A stretch of 64,000 nucleotides of DNA from Paludibacteraceae bacterium (GTDB lineage Bacteria > Bacteroidota > Bacteroidia > Bacteroidales > Paludibacteraceae): contig JAKSKZ010000011.1 in assembly GCA_024401475.1 (NCBI GenBank), forward strand, positions 22,321-86,320. The letters are read 5' to 3'. The position numbers were made by a program, and so were the translations under genes. Under the pieces are notes generated by a model. It made no database searches and was not told where the DNA came from. It saw only the letters and a program-made list of their open reading frames with translations. Below, piece after piece: positions 53,190 through 61,911 of the stretch (position 1 is the first letter of the stretch; each line of letters starts with the position of its first letter).

Positions 53190-55040
53190 TTACTTATAGA
53201 ACATATTCAATTTTGAAATTGCTTGATTCAACTCCTTCGAATTGACCTTATACCCTTCGATTGGATTCAATTTCGCGTCTGTTATTTCCAAATAGCCAGA
53301 AGGTTTCTTTTCGATAATTATGTTATCTTCTACGATGAAGGCATAATTCAAATTATCGCCCGAGACATGCCAATTCCTGAATGTGGTATCCGTCAAGAGT
53401 CGCCCCATACTATAGTCACTCACGTCATTGGTCACACCCAAGACATCGTGCAAGAGCGTTGGGGAGAAATCATAATGCGTCGTACGGTGAGTATAGACTT
53501 GCGGCTCCTTGTTAGGCATGTGCATAATAAATGGTATGTGAATCTGAGGATAGGTGTAATTACCTCCATGTCCCCAATAATTCTTCTTGTTTTCATTAAA
53601 TTCTTGGCTATGGTCACCCGTAATGACAACTTCCGTATTCTCCATCAAATGCTTTTCCTCCAACTTAGACAACACCATACCTATTAAAGAATCCACCATA
53701 TTGGTACAATTCTGATATAGGTTCCAAAAAGGCGTAGGATCGGAATCATTGTCCAAACTTGGATAGTCGGCAAAATCCCAACTAGGAAGGAATTTTTTCG
53801 CCCTTCCCTTTGGATAATCTATGGCATGCATCATGTCGTAGAATAGGAAAGAAAAGAACGGTCCATCCGATTCCTCATTTCGAGCATCCAAATAGTTGAT
53901 AAAATCCTTCGTCAGCTGCTCATCTCTCAGATAAGCACTCTCCCCCTCCGTATTGGGATTGATTGTATTCACCTTGTAAAACAACAACTTAGCGAAATTC
54001 GGATTATTCAACGTAGAACTTGCATACGTACGAATATCATAATGTTTAGCTTGCAATTCATCCACCAACACTGGCGTGACGCCTGACACATCAAAATCGT
54101 TCCAATAATAGGAAGAGACGCCGTAGAAAAGACCAAAGATGCTTCCTCGAGTTCCATTGCTGCTACTCAAATGGTCTTCAAACACAAGATTCTTTTTAGC
54201 AAAATCGACTATGTTAGGGGTCACCTCGGAAGTAAACGTGCGATAATTCCACGAATCAAGGACAATCAACACTATATTTTTCAATGCGACAGGATCAGAA
54301 ACCAACGGTTGCTTTGGATAACACAAACTGGAATTTCCTTGCTGTCCAAAATCTGCCGTCACCAAATCTTCAGGAGCAACCACTCCCATCCTTATCATGA
54401 AACGATTAGCCGTCAACGGGAAATAGTAAGGCAAATGCGTTGCACTCTTCCTTATCGGCTGATTTTGAGCAACTGCAGCATAGGCATGCATGAAATTCGA
54501 GACGAGCAACAACACTACTAATGTTAAGACAGAGGGCAAAACATAGGCCTTTTTCTTCCTTTCATACCCAAATCCACTCAACCACCTCAAAAAGAAATTC
54601 AAGCCCAAAAAAAAGGCAATCACAGCTATAGCAAAAACATAAATGGATGTGTCAAATGTAAAGATCTCATTCCCTCCTTCTCCGAAATAGAGGCTCAAAA
54701 CGAATCCATTGATATGAAACTTATAGAGACTAAATACATAACCATTCAAACATGCCAGCACATTCATAAAAGAGGCCAACAAAACATGAACGACAGAAGG
54801 GATTCTCTCCTTTCCTGTCAACAATACTAACGGTATATATACCAACAAATATGGCACAAGGGCAAATGTAGCCGCATGAGAAATAGACGCTGCCAAATAG
54901 AAAATCCAACCACCAACAGTCATCAAGTCCAATTGAGGACTTTTATACATATAGTGCAAGAACTGAATCGCCAACACTATAGTAGAAAACAGGTAATACC
55001 CAAACGACCGTTTTATTATTACACTTTTCGAGTTCAACAT
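53190..55040 (-). CDS. YejM/PbgA-like inner-membrane sulfatase-fold protein (DUF3413 type)
   Basis: 616 residues. Five N-terminal membrane helices (about 12-190) resemble the DUF3413 region of YejM/PbgA, followed by HLPYYFPLTANRFMIRMG. The alkaline-phosphatase/sulfatase domain has VLDSWNYRTF, the nucleophile region SSSNGTRGSIFGLFYG, and metal residues in ITGDHSQEFNE and WGHGGNYTYPQIHIPF. Enterobacterial YejM senses LPS and tunes LpxC; its catalytic site is partly degraded, whereas here the metal ligands look complete, so an enzyme acting on envelope lipids is possible. The start overlaps the upstream stop by one base (TGATG), implying coupling. Confidence 0.85.
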   Translation of the reverse strand: MLNSKSVIIKRSFGYYLFSTIVLAIQFLHYMYKSPQLDLMTVGGWIFYLAASISHAATFALVPYLLVYIPLVLLTGKERIPSVVHVLLASFMNVLACLNGYVFSLYKFHINGFVLSLYFGEGGNEIFTFDTSIYVFAIAVIAFFLGLNFFLRWLSGFGYERKKKAYVLPSVLTLVVLLLVSNFMHAYAAVAQNQPIRKSATHLPYYFPLTANRFMIRMGVVAPEDLVTADFGQQGNSSLCYPKQPLVSDPVALKNIVLIVLDSWNYRTFTSEVTPNIVDFAKKNLVFEDHLSSSNGTRGSIFGLFYGVSSYYWNDFDVSGVTPVLVDELQAKHYDIRTYASSTLNNPNFAKLLFYKVNTINPNTEGESAYLRDEQLTKDFINYLDARNEESDGPFFSFLFYDMMHAIDYPKGRAKKFLPSWDFADYPSLDNDSDPTPFWNLYQNCTNMVDSLIGMVLSKLEEKHLMENTEVVITGDHSQEFNENKKNYWGHGGNYTYPQIHIPFIMHMPNKEPQVYTHRTTHYDFSPTLLHDVLGVTNDVSDYSMGRLLTDTTFRNWHVSGDNLNYAFIVEDNIIIEKKPSGYLEITDAKLNPIEGYKVNSKELNQAISKLNMFYK

Positions 55041-56971
55041 CACTTAACCACCAAATCATTATTTATCATCCGCACGAAATATTGCTGCAAATTGGCTTTC
55101 AACAGCAATTCCATAGAGTCTTGCTCTGCCACCTTGCCTTTCAAGTTGTTTTGAAGCATCCGGTCTGCCTTGAAATCGTAAACAGCCTTCACCTGCTCGC
55201 CATCGAATTGCAACAAGTAATTGTCTCGGTAAATCTGATAAATCTGATTACTATAATTGACATCATATTTCAAACTATCGGATGATGTTATTACATCATT
55301 ACCAAACGCCATATAGGGTTTGTCATAATTCAAATAACCCAAAATACTAGGCATGATGTCCATTTGCTGCACCAATTCAGGCTTTCTGCCCTTCAAAGAA
55401 CTTCCTGGATGATAGAAGAAAATCGGTACGGAATAAATCTCCGCGTCTGTCGTATATTCCTGATGAGAGACTTGATTGGTATGGTCTGCCGAGAACACAA
55501 ACAAGGTATTGTTATACCAGTCATATTTCGACATCGTATCGAAGAATTTACGAAGAGCATTATCGGAATAACCTATACATTGATGGATTGGCTGATCTCC
55601 CTTCGGAAATTTACCCTCATATCGAGCCGGAACCTGGAATGGGTGATGGGACGTGGCAGAGAAGATCGAGGTCACAAACGGTTGCTTGAACTCGCCCATC
55701 TTCTTCGCATAGAATTGGAAGAACTCTTCATCCCAAATAGCCCAATAGCCATCATAGTCATCATCGTTATTATACTCATCCTTTCCGAAATAGTCTTGAA
55801 ATTTCGCCGCCTTGGCAAAAGCCTGAAATCCCATGGATCCATTCGGCGCCCCATGGAAGAATGCAGAATAGTAGCCCTTCTCGCCCAACAACGAAGCCAA
55901 ACTCGAAATTTCGTTCACCGAATAAGGAGTCAACACATACGGTTCTTTAAACATCGGAATGCTCGACAAGATCGACGGCATCGCATCGATAGACTTTCTT
56001 CCATTACAGAAAGAGTAGTCAAACGTCAAACTCTCGGCCAAAAGAGAATCAAGGAACGGAGTGTAGCCTTTATAGGTTCCATTATCCAAGTCGTGATTAA
56101 AAAAGCCCGTATATTCTTTTCCGAAACTCTCCATAATAATCACCACCACGTTCAATGGCCTGAACTCACCCGATGGCTTTGGCGTGTGAACCGGAGAGAA
56201 TAACTTCTCCATCTCCTTCTCATCCGAGAAATAGCCAGGGTTCTTATAGGCGGCCTTTCCTATGGTACGATAAATACAGAAAGGCGTATTCAACACTATA
56301 GCCGACTCGGTTGTCTTATTCACATACTTGTTCGCATTACTCAATGTAATTGGACGCACAAAAGCTCCGACTCCTCCACGAACGCCAATCACAGCAAGGT
56401 AAACAAACGAAGCGAAAAGAACGGCATGCAAAGCATAATACCTCCAAGATGAAAGGTTCGTCGGTTGGGAGCCTGGACGGCGATACAACTTATAGATAGC
56501 ATATATCAACAATGCCGCAAAAAGAGTTACATACCAATATTCCAAAGCCGAAGTCGCAATGATGCTGCCCACATTGTTGTCATTTCCAAACTCATTAAAA
56601 ATACTGAATGTCGTACGCCTGTTCGTAAATCGGAAATAAACCACATCCATATTCGTAATAATGATGGCAATGGCGTTTGTGACCATAAAAATCCACTTGG
56701 CCACCTTCTGATAGCGTTCGTCATGACGGAATTTGAAGGGCAAAATCATCATCACCAAATACAAAGCATTGGTATATATAAACGCCGATATGTCAAATTG
56801 CACGCCTCCGCGCATCATTTCCAACAGATGCGAAGTCGTGACGCCAGGGAAAAGATCCTTATTGACAAAAAAGAAAAAAAGTCTGCAAAAGAGACAGACC
56901 ACCATCACAATTAGGAAATTCAAAAAAACGGCCGAAAGAGGCTCCTTTAAAATCCTTTTTAATCTTTCCAT
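55040..56971 (-). CDS. LTA synthase-family membrane sulfatase-fold transferase
   Basis: 643 residues from the ATG at 56971, supported by a promoter box 23 nt upstream; a longer in-frame start at 57100 would lie upstream of that promoter. Five membrane helices span about 10-200. The extracytoplasmic domain has VVIIMESFGKEYTGFFNHDL, the nucleophile region FCNGRKSIDAMPSILSSIP, YFGKDEYNNDDDYDGYWAIW and FSADHTNQ. The family (LtaS, OpgB, EptA relatives) transfers phosphoglycerol or similar headgroups to surface glycans or lipids. It is co-transcribed with the YejM-like gene. Confidence 0.88.
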   Translation of the reverse strand: MERLKRILKEPLSAVFLNFLIVMVVCLFCRLFFFFVNKDLFPGVTTSHLLEMMRGGVQFDISAFIYTNALYLVMMILPFKFRHDERYQKVAKWIFMVTNAIAIIITNMDVVYFRFTNRRTTFSIFNEFGNDNNVGSIIATSALEYWYVTLFAALLIYAIYKLYRRPGSQPTNLSSWRYYALHAVLFASFVYLAVIGVRGGVGAFVRPITLSNANKYVNKTTESAIVLNTPFCIYRTIGKAAYKNPGYFSDEKEMEKLFSPVHTPKPSGEFRPLNVVVIIMESFGKEYTGFFNHDLDNGTYKGYTPFLDSLLAESLTFDYSFCNGRKSIDAMPSILSSIPMFKEPYVLTPYSVNEISSLASLLGEKGYYSAFFHGAPNGSMGFQAFAKAAKFQDYFGKDEYNNDDDYDGYWAIWDEEFFQFYAKKMGEFKQPFVTSIFSATSHHPFQVPARYEGKFPKGDQPIHQCIGYSDNALRKFFDTMSKYDWYNNTLFVFSADHTNQVSHQEYTTDAEIYSVPIFFYHPGSSLKGRKPELVQQMDIMPSILGYLNYDKPYMAFGNDVITSSDSLKYDVNYSNQIYQIYRDNYLLQFDGEQVKAVYDFKADRMLQNNLKGKVAEQDSMELLLKANLQQYFVRMINNDLVVK

Positions 56972-56993
56972 AAAAAAATCATTGTTAGCACCG

Positions 56994-57001
56994 CAAAGGT
57001 A
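56994..57001 (-). promoter_or_regulatory. Promoter -7 box of the LTA synthase-like/YejM-like operon
   Basis: TACCTTTG on the minus strand, with a start point near 56987, fixing the downstream ATG at 56971. Confidence 0.6.
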
Positions 57002-57195
57002 ACAATAAATAAATTGATTTGGAGACATTTCGAGAAACAACACCAGTACAACACACACAGCCACAAGCCTTTGCAACCCGACAAAACCAAAATAAGCCAC
57101 TATTAATCAAACACTTATTTATGTTTCAATTTTACACCTCTATTCTTAACAAAAATCAAAAGAGTGTGGCCGAGGCTTAAAAAGCTCCTTTTTCG

Positions 57196-57228
57196 TTTGC
57201 TTTTCAACAAAGAGAACTCTTATATTTG
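57196..57228 (+). promoter_or_regulatory. Promoter of the 116-residue gene
   Basis: TTTG at 57196-57199 (or TTGC one base later) and TATATTTG at 57221-57228, 27 nt upstream of the ATG. Confidence 0.6.
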
Positions 57229-57255
57229 CCGTACTGGTAATTTATTAATCATATC

Positions 57256-57606
57256 ATGGAAAGACAAGAACTGGAAAAATGGATTGCCAAAATTGAAAAG
57301 AAAGGAATCTCATCTATCGACAATGATGACTTATCCTATTTGTATGGCGAGCAATCCGTCGAAGCAACTGAAATGAACTACACAAGGGAAAAGAGTCAAC
57401 TGCAGGAAATCAAATTCCTCTTGAAAACAAAATTCTCACAGTGCAAACGTTTCATCCTAAATGTCAAAGGCAACGGTGCCACCGTAAAGGACGTGAACGA
57501 TTTGTGTAATTGTTTCAACCCCATGGAGGGCAAAGAGGTCATGTGGGGCTATGGCGAAGATCCCAACAAAACACAGCCAACGGTTCTTATCGTGGGAAGT
57601 TATTAG
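57256..57606 (+). CDS. Small protein resembling the FtsZ C-terminal subdomain
   Basis: 116 residues. A helical N-terminus (ELEKWIAKIEKKGISSIDND) precedes CKRFILNVKGNGATVKDVND and EGKEVMWGYGEDPNK, ending PTVLIVGSY. The pattern (ILxN...G, then a helix, then x-V-x-WGxGxD... and a final V-x-V-x-x-x-G strand) recalls the C-terminal subdomain of FtsZ, without any GTPase domain. This is my reading of the pattern, not a proven homology. It has a clear promoter and terminator and looks intact. Its 3' two-thirds are duplicated at 58498. Confidence 0.6.
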   Translation: MERQELEKWIAKIEKKGISSIDNDDLSYLYGEQSVEATEMNYTREKSQLQEIKFLLKTKFSQCKRFILNVKGNGATVKDVNDLCNCFNPMEGKEVMWGYGEDPNKTQPTVLIVGSY

Positions 57607-57766
57607 CAGAGGCGGGTAATCCCGCCTCTTTTTATCTTAAGGTGACCTTAATCATTGAAATTCAACTCTGCCGTCGCCTCAAATCGCTTTCCGCCCGTCA
57701 CAAAGGTGAATGTGACATGATGGAATTGTGCCAAAGTGGGCTTAGGGAAATCAAGGCGGAAAGGAG
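57364..57766. repeat. 403-bp direct repeat, copy A
   Basis: Identical to 58498-58900 apart from one base (A at 57725, G at 58859), offset 1134. It covers the 3' part of the 116-residue gene, its terminator and the 3' end of the first lipoprotein gene. Confidence 0.95.
57608..57634 (+). terminator. Terminator of the 116-residue gene
   Basis: Stem AGAGGCGGG / CCCGCCTCT with loop TAAT, then five T. A 13-bp palindrome TAAGGTGACCTTA follows at 57638-57650 and includes the stop of the opposing gene. A second copy of the terminator is at 58742-58768. Confidence 0.85.
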
Positions 57767-58343
57767 TATGCCCCCACAAGCAGTATTCCTCCGATCGAAA
57801 ATCAGACAAGCGTTTATTTATATAGAAATTGCCTTCGTCGTAATACTCAACGTATTTTTCATCTTCAAAATAGCCATGAAAGACATAAGAACCATAAACC
57901 TTTCCATAGAATTTTACAATATCAGACAAATCCTTTCCCGCCGCATGCCTTTCGTCAAAATCGGCATCAGAGACAATAGATATGCTGTCAATAGGATTCG
58001 CCAACGCCTTGTTTCCTTCGATATAGACTTCCCTATTATAGGTGGTATCTGCATAACGCCTCATCAAAGAGTCAAACAACAGTCCCTCCTCCTCGCCATT
58101 ATTCAAATGGCTTCCCGAGGTTGATGAACAATAAGAACCACGGAAACGAAACTTAACAAACACAGAATCATTGTACCCCCAAACTTCCTCGCATACCAGT
58201 GTGTCTGGAATGCAATAATCCGTTATGAAAGATTTAGAGAAAAACGAATCGCCATACCCTTCTCCCTTCTCACAACTCCAATTCAAAATTGTTACCATCA
58301 TAAAAAACAGCAACAACGATACACATTTAATTTTTTTACCCAT
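57648..58343 (-). CDS. Lipoprotein paralogue 1 downstream of a C10-peptidase remnant
   Basis: 231 residues. The signal and lipobox (LLLFFMMVTILNWSCEKG) are followed by a small domain with SFITDYCIPDTLVCEEVWGY, YADTTYNREVYIEGNKALA and DSISIVSDADFDERHAAGKD, ending RFEATAELNFND. The family is unknown to me. It starts 2 nt after the stop of a C10-peptidase C-terminal remnant, so the two were once an operon; such partners can be inhibitors or accessory proteins, which is only an inference. Its last ~40 residues are shared almost exactly with paralogue 2 because of the 403-bp repeat. Confidence 0.75.
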   Translation of the reverse strand: MGKKIKCVSLLLFFMMVTILNWSCEKGEGYGDSFFSKSFITDYCIPDTLVCEEVWGYNDSVFVKFRFRGSYCSSTSGSHLNNGEEEGLLFDSLMRRYADTTYNREVYIEGNKALANPIDSISIVSDADFDERHAAGKDLSDIVKFYGKVYGSYVFHGYFEDEKYVEYYDEGNFYINKRLSDFRSEEYCLWGHTPFRLDFPKPTLAQFHHVTFTFVTGGKRFEATAELNFND

Positions 58344-58345
58344 AT

Positions 58346-58498
58346 TTAATCTGCTAATATCAAAATCTCTTGATCATATTGATAGTTATAATTCACTACT
58401 CCGTCCTTGGGGTCATCAAAGTATTCCGAATCGGAAGAGTTAAAACACCCTTGCACAAAATACCCATTACTTGCTCCATCCCAACCCCAATTTATATG
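58346..58498 (-). pseudogene. C10 (streptopain) peptidase, C-terminal remnant
   Basis: The minus-strand frame encodes HINWGWDGASNGYFVQGCFN and continues to VVNYNYQYDQEILILAD before TAA. NWGWxGxxNGYF is the hallmark after the catalytic His of C10 cysteine peptidases (SpeB, Bacteroides Bfp/Btp). Everything upstream, including the catalytic Cys, is replaced by repeat copy B at 58498. It is too short to be functional. Confidence 0.75.
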
Positions 58499-58740
58499 CA
58501 ACTGAAATGAACTACACAAGGGAAAAGAGTCAACTGCAGGAAATCAAATTCCTCTTGAAAACAAAATTCTCACAGTGCAAACGTTTCATCCTAAATGTCA
58601 AAGGCAACGGTGCCACCGTAAAGGACGTGAACGATTTGTGTAATTGTTTCAACCCCATGGAGGGCAAAGAGGTCATGTGGGGCTATGGCGAAGATCCCAA
58701 CAAAACACAGCCAACGGTTCTTATCGTGGGAAGTTATTAG
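58498..58740 (+). pseudogene. Truncated copy of the FtsZ-C-like gene
   Basis: This carries the last ~80 codons of the 116-residue gene without its promoter or first ~36 codons. An in-frame ATG at 58471 would add nine residues from unrelated sequence (MLHPNPNLY). The terminator copy follows. It is probably not expressed. Confidence 0.75.
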
Positions 58741-58900
58741 CAGAGGCGGGTAATCCCGCCTCTTTTTATCTTAAGGTGACCTTAATCATTGAAATTCAAC
58801 TCTGCCGTCGCCTCAAATCGCTTTCCGCCCGTCACAAAGGTGAATGTGACATGATGGAGTTGTGCCAAAGTGGGCTTAGGGAAATCAAGGCGGAAAGGAG
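58498..58900. repeat. 403-bp direct repeat, copy B
   Basis: Near-identical copy of 57364-57766. Its left edge cuts into the C10-peptidase remnant, and its right edge lies inside the second lipoprotein gene, where the two paralogues diverge again. Confidence 0.95.
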
Positions 58901-59471
58901 ACTTACTCCACAAATGAAAATCCTCAGGACGGAATTCTGAAAGATGCTTTTTTACTTCAAAATCCGGACCATCATAATAGTTTTGATACTCAGCGTCAGA
59001 GTAGTGACTGATGACATAGCCGCCAAAAATCACCCCATCAAACACCACTAGATCAGCCAAATCCGTGCCTGCCCTATGAGAAACATCGTAATCAGCATCG
59101 GAAATTATGGAAACAGAATCGATAGAAGTTGCCAACGCCTTGTGTCCCCCTATATAAGTCTTCCTGTTATACGTTGTGTCTGCATAATGGGTCACAATAG
59201 AATCAAACAGCCACTCTCGTCTTTCCCAATCTTCAAAACAACGATGATCGACCTTTTCTGCAACATAATAAGAACCATGTAGATCTAAGGCAACCGGTAT
59301 CGTATCAGAATCCAATTCAAGACAAAAGACCTCCAATGTGTCTGGAAAATAACATTGGGTGATAAAAGACCTTGTATATGTGACTTCACCCCCATCATCA
59401 TCACTACAACCTACCATAACTATAAAAAGAATTGACAGTATCCGAAAAACATTTTTTAACTTCATAATCAT
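58782..59471 (-). CDS. Lipoprotein paralogue 2 downstream of a second peptidase remnant
   Basis: 229 residues. The lipobox is LSILFIVMVGCSDDDGG. It is related to paralogue 1 over the whole length: YTRSFITQCYFPDTLEVFCL, ADTTYNRKTYIGGHKALAT and SIDSVSIISDADYDVSHRAG. The N-terminal 190 residues have clearly diverged, while the last ~40 are nearly identical through the repeat. A second ATG two codons in (59465) is possible. The function is unknown. Confidence 0.75.
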   Translation of the reverse strand: MIMKLKNVFRILSILFIVMVGCSDDDGGEVTYTRSFITQCYFPDTLEVFCLELDSDTIPVALDLHGSYYVAEKVDHRCFEDWERREWLFDSIVTHYADTTYNRKTYIGGHKALATSIDSVSIISDADYDVSHRAGTDLADLVVFDGVIFGGYVISHYSDAEYQNYYDGPDFEVKKHLSEFRPEDFHLWSKSPFRLDFPKPTLAQLHHVTFTFVTGGKRFEATAELNFND

Positions 59472-59591
59472 ATAAAAAGTGAATTCTCCAATAAAATTGT
59501 TAATTATTCAACATTTAAACAACGAAGACTCAAGTCATTTCTAATCAATGAAATACAAAGAGTTTTTTTCTAATATATAATATTAAACTCA

Positions 59592-59735
59592 TTAGTCGGC
59601 CAGCAACAATATTTCTTGTTCGTATCTATAATTATAATCACCAATCATAACCGAACCATCATCCAAACTTTCATAAGCCGAAGCATCAAAACATCCTTCA
59701 GCAGAATGCACTCCTCCTCTAAAAACATTACGAAT
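59592..59735 (-). pseudogene. Second C10-peptidase-like C-terminal remnant
   Basis: The frame ends SVMIGDYNYRYEQEILLLAD before TAA, paralogous to the remnant at 58346 (VVNYNYQYDQEILILAD), and both share GCF(N/D)(S/A)S. An in-frame TAG at 59736-59738 and loss of the NWGW segment show it is broken. The rest of 59472-59919 is AT-rich and holds only the ftsX promoter. Confidence 0.6.
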
Positions 59736-59852
59736 CTACAACAAAAAAAATAAAATGCAAACATTTTCAAAGTAATAAATTTCTACAAACAAGATTTCCC
59801 AAACAATAAATTTATTTTCTCGTCATATTTTTCATTCTTATCTAACTTTTAC

Positions 59853-59860
59853 TATTTTTG
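59853..59860 (+). promoter_or_regulatory. ftsX operon promoter -7 box
   Basis: TATTTTTG on the plus strand, 59 nt upstream of the ftsX ATG; no clear -33 element. Confidence 0.5.
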
Positions 59861-59919
59861 CATCAATTTTGGCATAATATTCCCTTTTCTGAATGATTTT
59901 GGGGAGAGATTGATTAGCA

Positions 59920-60792
59920 ATGGCAAAAAACATAGCAAAATATAAAATATTTAATTCACGGTTGACCTCCACGGTCAGCATCTCCATGGTGCTTTTCCTT
60001 TTAGGCCTCATCTCCATGTTTATGTATATTGGCGAGAAATTGTCAACTCACATCAAGGAGAATCTCACAATCACCGTTGAAATCAAAGATTTTGCCAAAC
60101 CAGAAGAGACTGCCACATTTGGTGACTACATCAAAAAAATGCCGTATGCTAAAAAAGTGACATTCACCAGCAAAGAAACCGCTCTTGAACGTTTGAAAGA
60201 GGAAATGGGCGAAGACCCGATGGACCTCATCAGCCACAACCCTCTGCCCGACACATACGACATCTACCTCCACTCGCCATACGCCAACAACGATAGCATT
60301 CTATTCATAGCCAAATCTTTGAAGAATGTCCATATCGTCAACAAGGTGGATTACCAAAAGAATCTTATTCACGAGCTGAACTACAACCTGACTCGTGTTT
60401 CTGCAGTGTTTATGATCATCGCTATCACACTGCTATTGATTTCGTTCGTATTGATTAACAACACGATGCGACTCCTTATCTACTCCAACCGATTCATTAT
60501 CAATACAATGAAACTGGTCGGCGCCACCAAATGGTTCATCAGAAGGCCATATCTTTGGCAAGGCATTCTAATTGGCCTTAGTGCTTCTGTCCTGGCAACC
60601 CTCTACATGGTGGCCTTCTTCTATTTCGCTTATCCAAACATAAGCCTTTACATCGACTTAAACGACAATAGCCTTTACACGGTCATTGTCGCCACTATAT
60701 TCTTGTCTGGTATTGTCATCACGACGTTTGCGACACTTTTTGCCACAAACAAATACCTCAGACACGAAACTAACGACTTGTATTTTATTTAA
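59920..60792 (+). CDS. ftsX: Cell division protein FtsX
   Basis: 290 residues. One N-terminal membrane helix (TSTVSISMVLFLLGLISMFMYIG) and a periplasmic domain (KKVTFTSKETALERLKEEMG) are followed by three C-terminal membrane helices (about 160-285), the FtsX/permease layout. FtsX works with the ATPase FtsE to activate peptidoglycan hydrolases at the division site. ftsE is not adjacent, as is common in Bacteroidota. It heads an operon with DUF3098, uppP, truB and queA. Confidence 0.93.
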   Translation: MAKNIAKYKIFNSRLTSTVSISMVLFLLGLISMFMYIGEKLSTHIKENLTITVEIKDFAKPEETATFGDYIKKMPYAKKVTFTSKETALERLKEEMGEDPMDLISHNPLPDTYDIYLHSPYANNDSILFIAKSLKNVHIVNKVDYQKNLIHELNYNLTRVSAVFMIIAITLLLISFVLINNTMRLLIYSNRFIINTMKLVGATKWFIRRPYLWQGILIGLSASVLATLYMVAFFYFAYPNISLYIDLNDNSLYTVIVATIFLSGIVITTFATLFATNKYLRHETNDLYFI

Positions 60793-60801
60793 AGAAAAAA
60801 T

Positions 60802-61038
60802 ATGGAAAACAAAACAGGTTTGGCATTGCCAACAAAGAATTTAAAGCTTCTCGCAATCGGATTGGTCATCATCGTCATCGGATTCATCTGCATGATTGGA
60901 GGTAACAACGACGGTACATTCGACCCTGAAATTTTCAGCACGATGAGAATCACCATCGGCCCTATGATTGCATTGTTCGGCTTTTTCTTCGAGATTTTCG
61001 CCATTGTATGGATGCCTAAAAACGAAAGAGAGGATTAA
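60802..61038 (+). CDS. DUF3098 small membrane protein
   Basis: 78 residues with two membrane helices (LLAIGLVIIVIGFICMIGG and IGPMIALFGFFFEIFAIVWM) separated by a conserved loop (DPEIFSTMRITIGP). This is the DUF3098 pattern, which in Bacteroidota lies between ftsX and uppP. The role is unknown; its position suggests cell-envelope work. Gaps are 9 nt before and 3 nt after. Confidence 0.92.
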   Translation: MENKTGLALPTKNLKLLAIGLVIIVIGFICMIGGNNDGTFDPEIFSTMRITIGPMIALFGFFFEIFAIVWMPKNERED

Positions 61039-61041
61039 TAT

Positions 61042-61899
61042 ATGGATAGCATACAAGCTTTAATTTTAGGATTAGTCCAAGGACTGACTGAATATTTGCC
61101 CGTGTCAAGTAGCGGACACCTCGAAATTGGAAAAGTGATTTTGGGGGAAGGGGCTGAAGCCGGAGGTTTGACATTCGACATCGTCGTTCACGTTGCCACC
61201 GTTCTATCCACCTTGGTCATCCTCAACAAAGAAATCGTTTGGCTATTTAAGGGACTTTTCAAGCCATTGGCTCCTGCGGATGGTGCAACATCCCTCTACA
61301 AACGTTTGAGCGACGAACAGAGATACGTCCTCAACATTCTCGTTTCTATGATTCCGGTTGGAGTGGTAGGTCTTTGTTTCAAAGACTCCATCGAGGCCCT
61401 CTATGCAGACAACATTTTACCTGTCGTAGGAGGATGTCTCCTAGTCACAGCTGCTCTTTTGGCCATGACTCATTTCTACAAGCCACAAGAGAAGGAGAAC
61501 ATCTCGCCTATCCATGCTTTCATCATCGGTATTGCACAAGCGATTGCCGTTTTGCCAGGACTTTCACGTTCAGGCTCAACAATTGGAACAGGTCTATTGT
61601 TAGGAAACAATCGCCAATCATTGGCTCAGTTCTCGTTCTTGATGGTCATTCCTCCAATTTTGGGAGAGGCACTACTCGACTTCAAGCACATTGTTTCCCC
61701 TTCGGCTGAATATTTGGCAGAGCACGGAATAGAACAACCCATCGAGACGCTGCCATTGATAGTTGGCTTCATCGCCGCGTTCATCAGTGGTTGCATAGCA
61801 TGCAAATGGATGATTGCATTGGTAAAACGCTGCAAACTCATCTATTTCTCCATCTATTGCGCAATTGCAGGATGCATTGCCCTATATTTCTCATTTTAA
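61042..61899 (+). CDS. uppP: Undecaprenyl-diphosphatase
   Basis: 285 residues, multi-pass membrane protein of the UppP/BacA family. The conserved regions are [20 protein letters not shown] near the N-terminus and [16 protein letters not shown] in the second half. It dephosphorylates undecaprenyl diphosphate, recycling the lipid carrier for peptidoglycan and surface glycans. Confidence 0.96.
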   Translation: MDSIQALILGLVQGLTEYLPVSSSGHLEIGKVILGEGAEAGGLTFDIVVHVATVLSTLVILNKEIVWLFKGLFKPLAPADGATSLYKRLSDEQRYVLNILVSMIPVGVVGLCFKDSIEALYADNILPVVGGCLLVTAALLAMTHFYKPQEKENISPIHAFIIGIAQAIAVLPGLSRSGSTIGTGLLLGNNRQSLAQFSFLMVIPPILGEALLDFKHIVSPSAEYLAEHGIEQPIETLPLIVGFIAAFISGCIACKWMIALVKRCKLIYFSIYCAIAGCIALYFSF

Positions 61900-61911
61900 A
61901 CAAATTATAGC

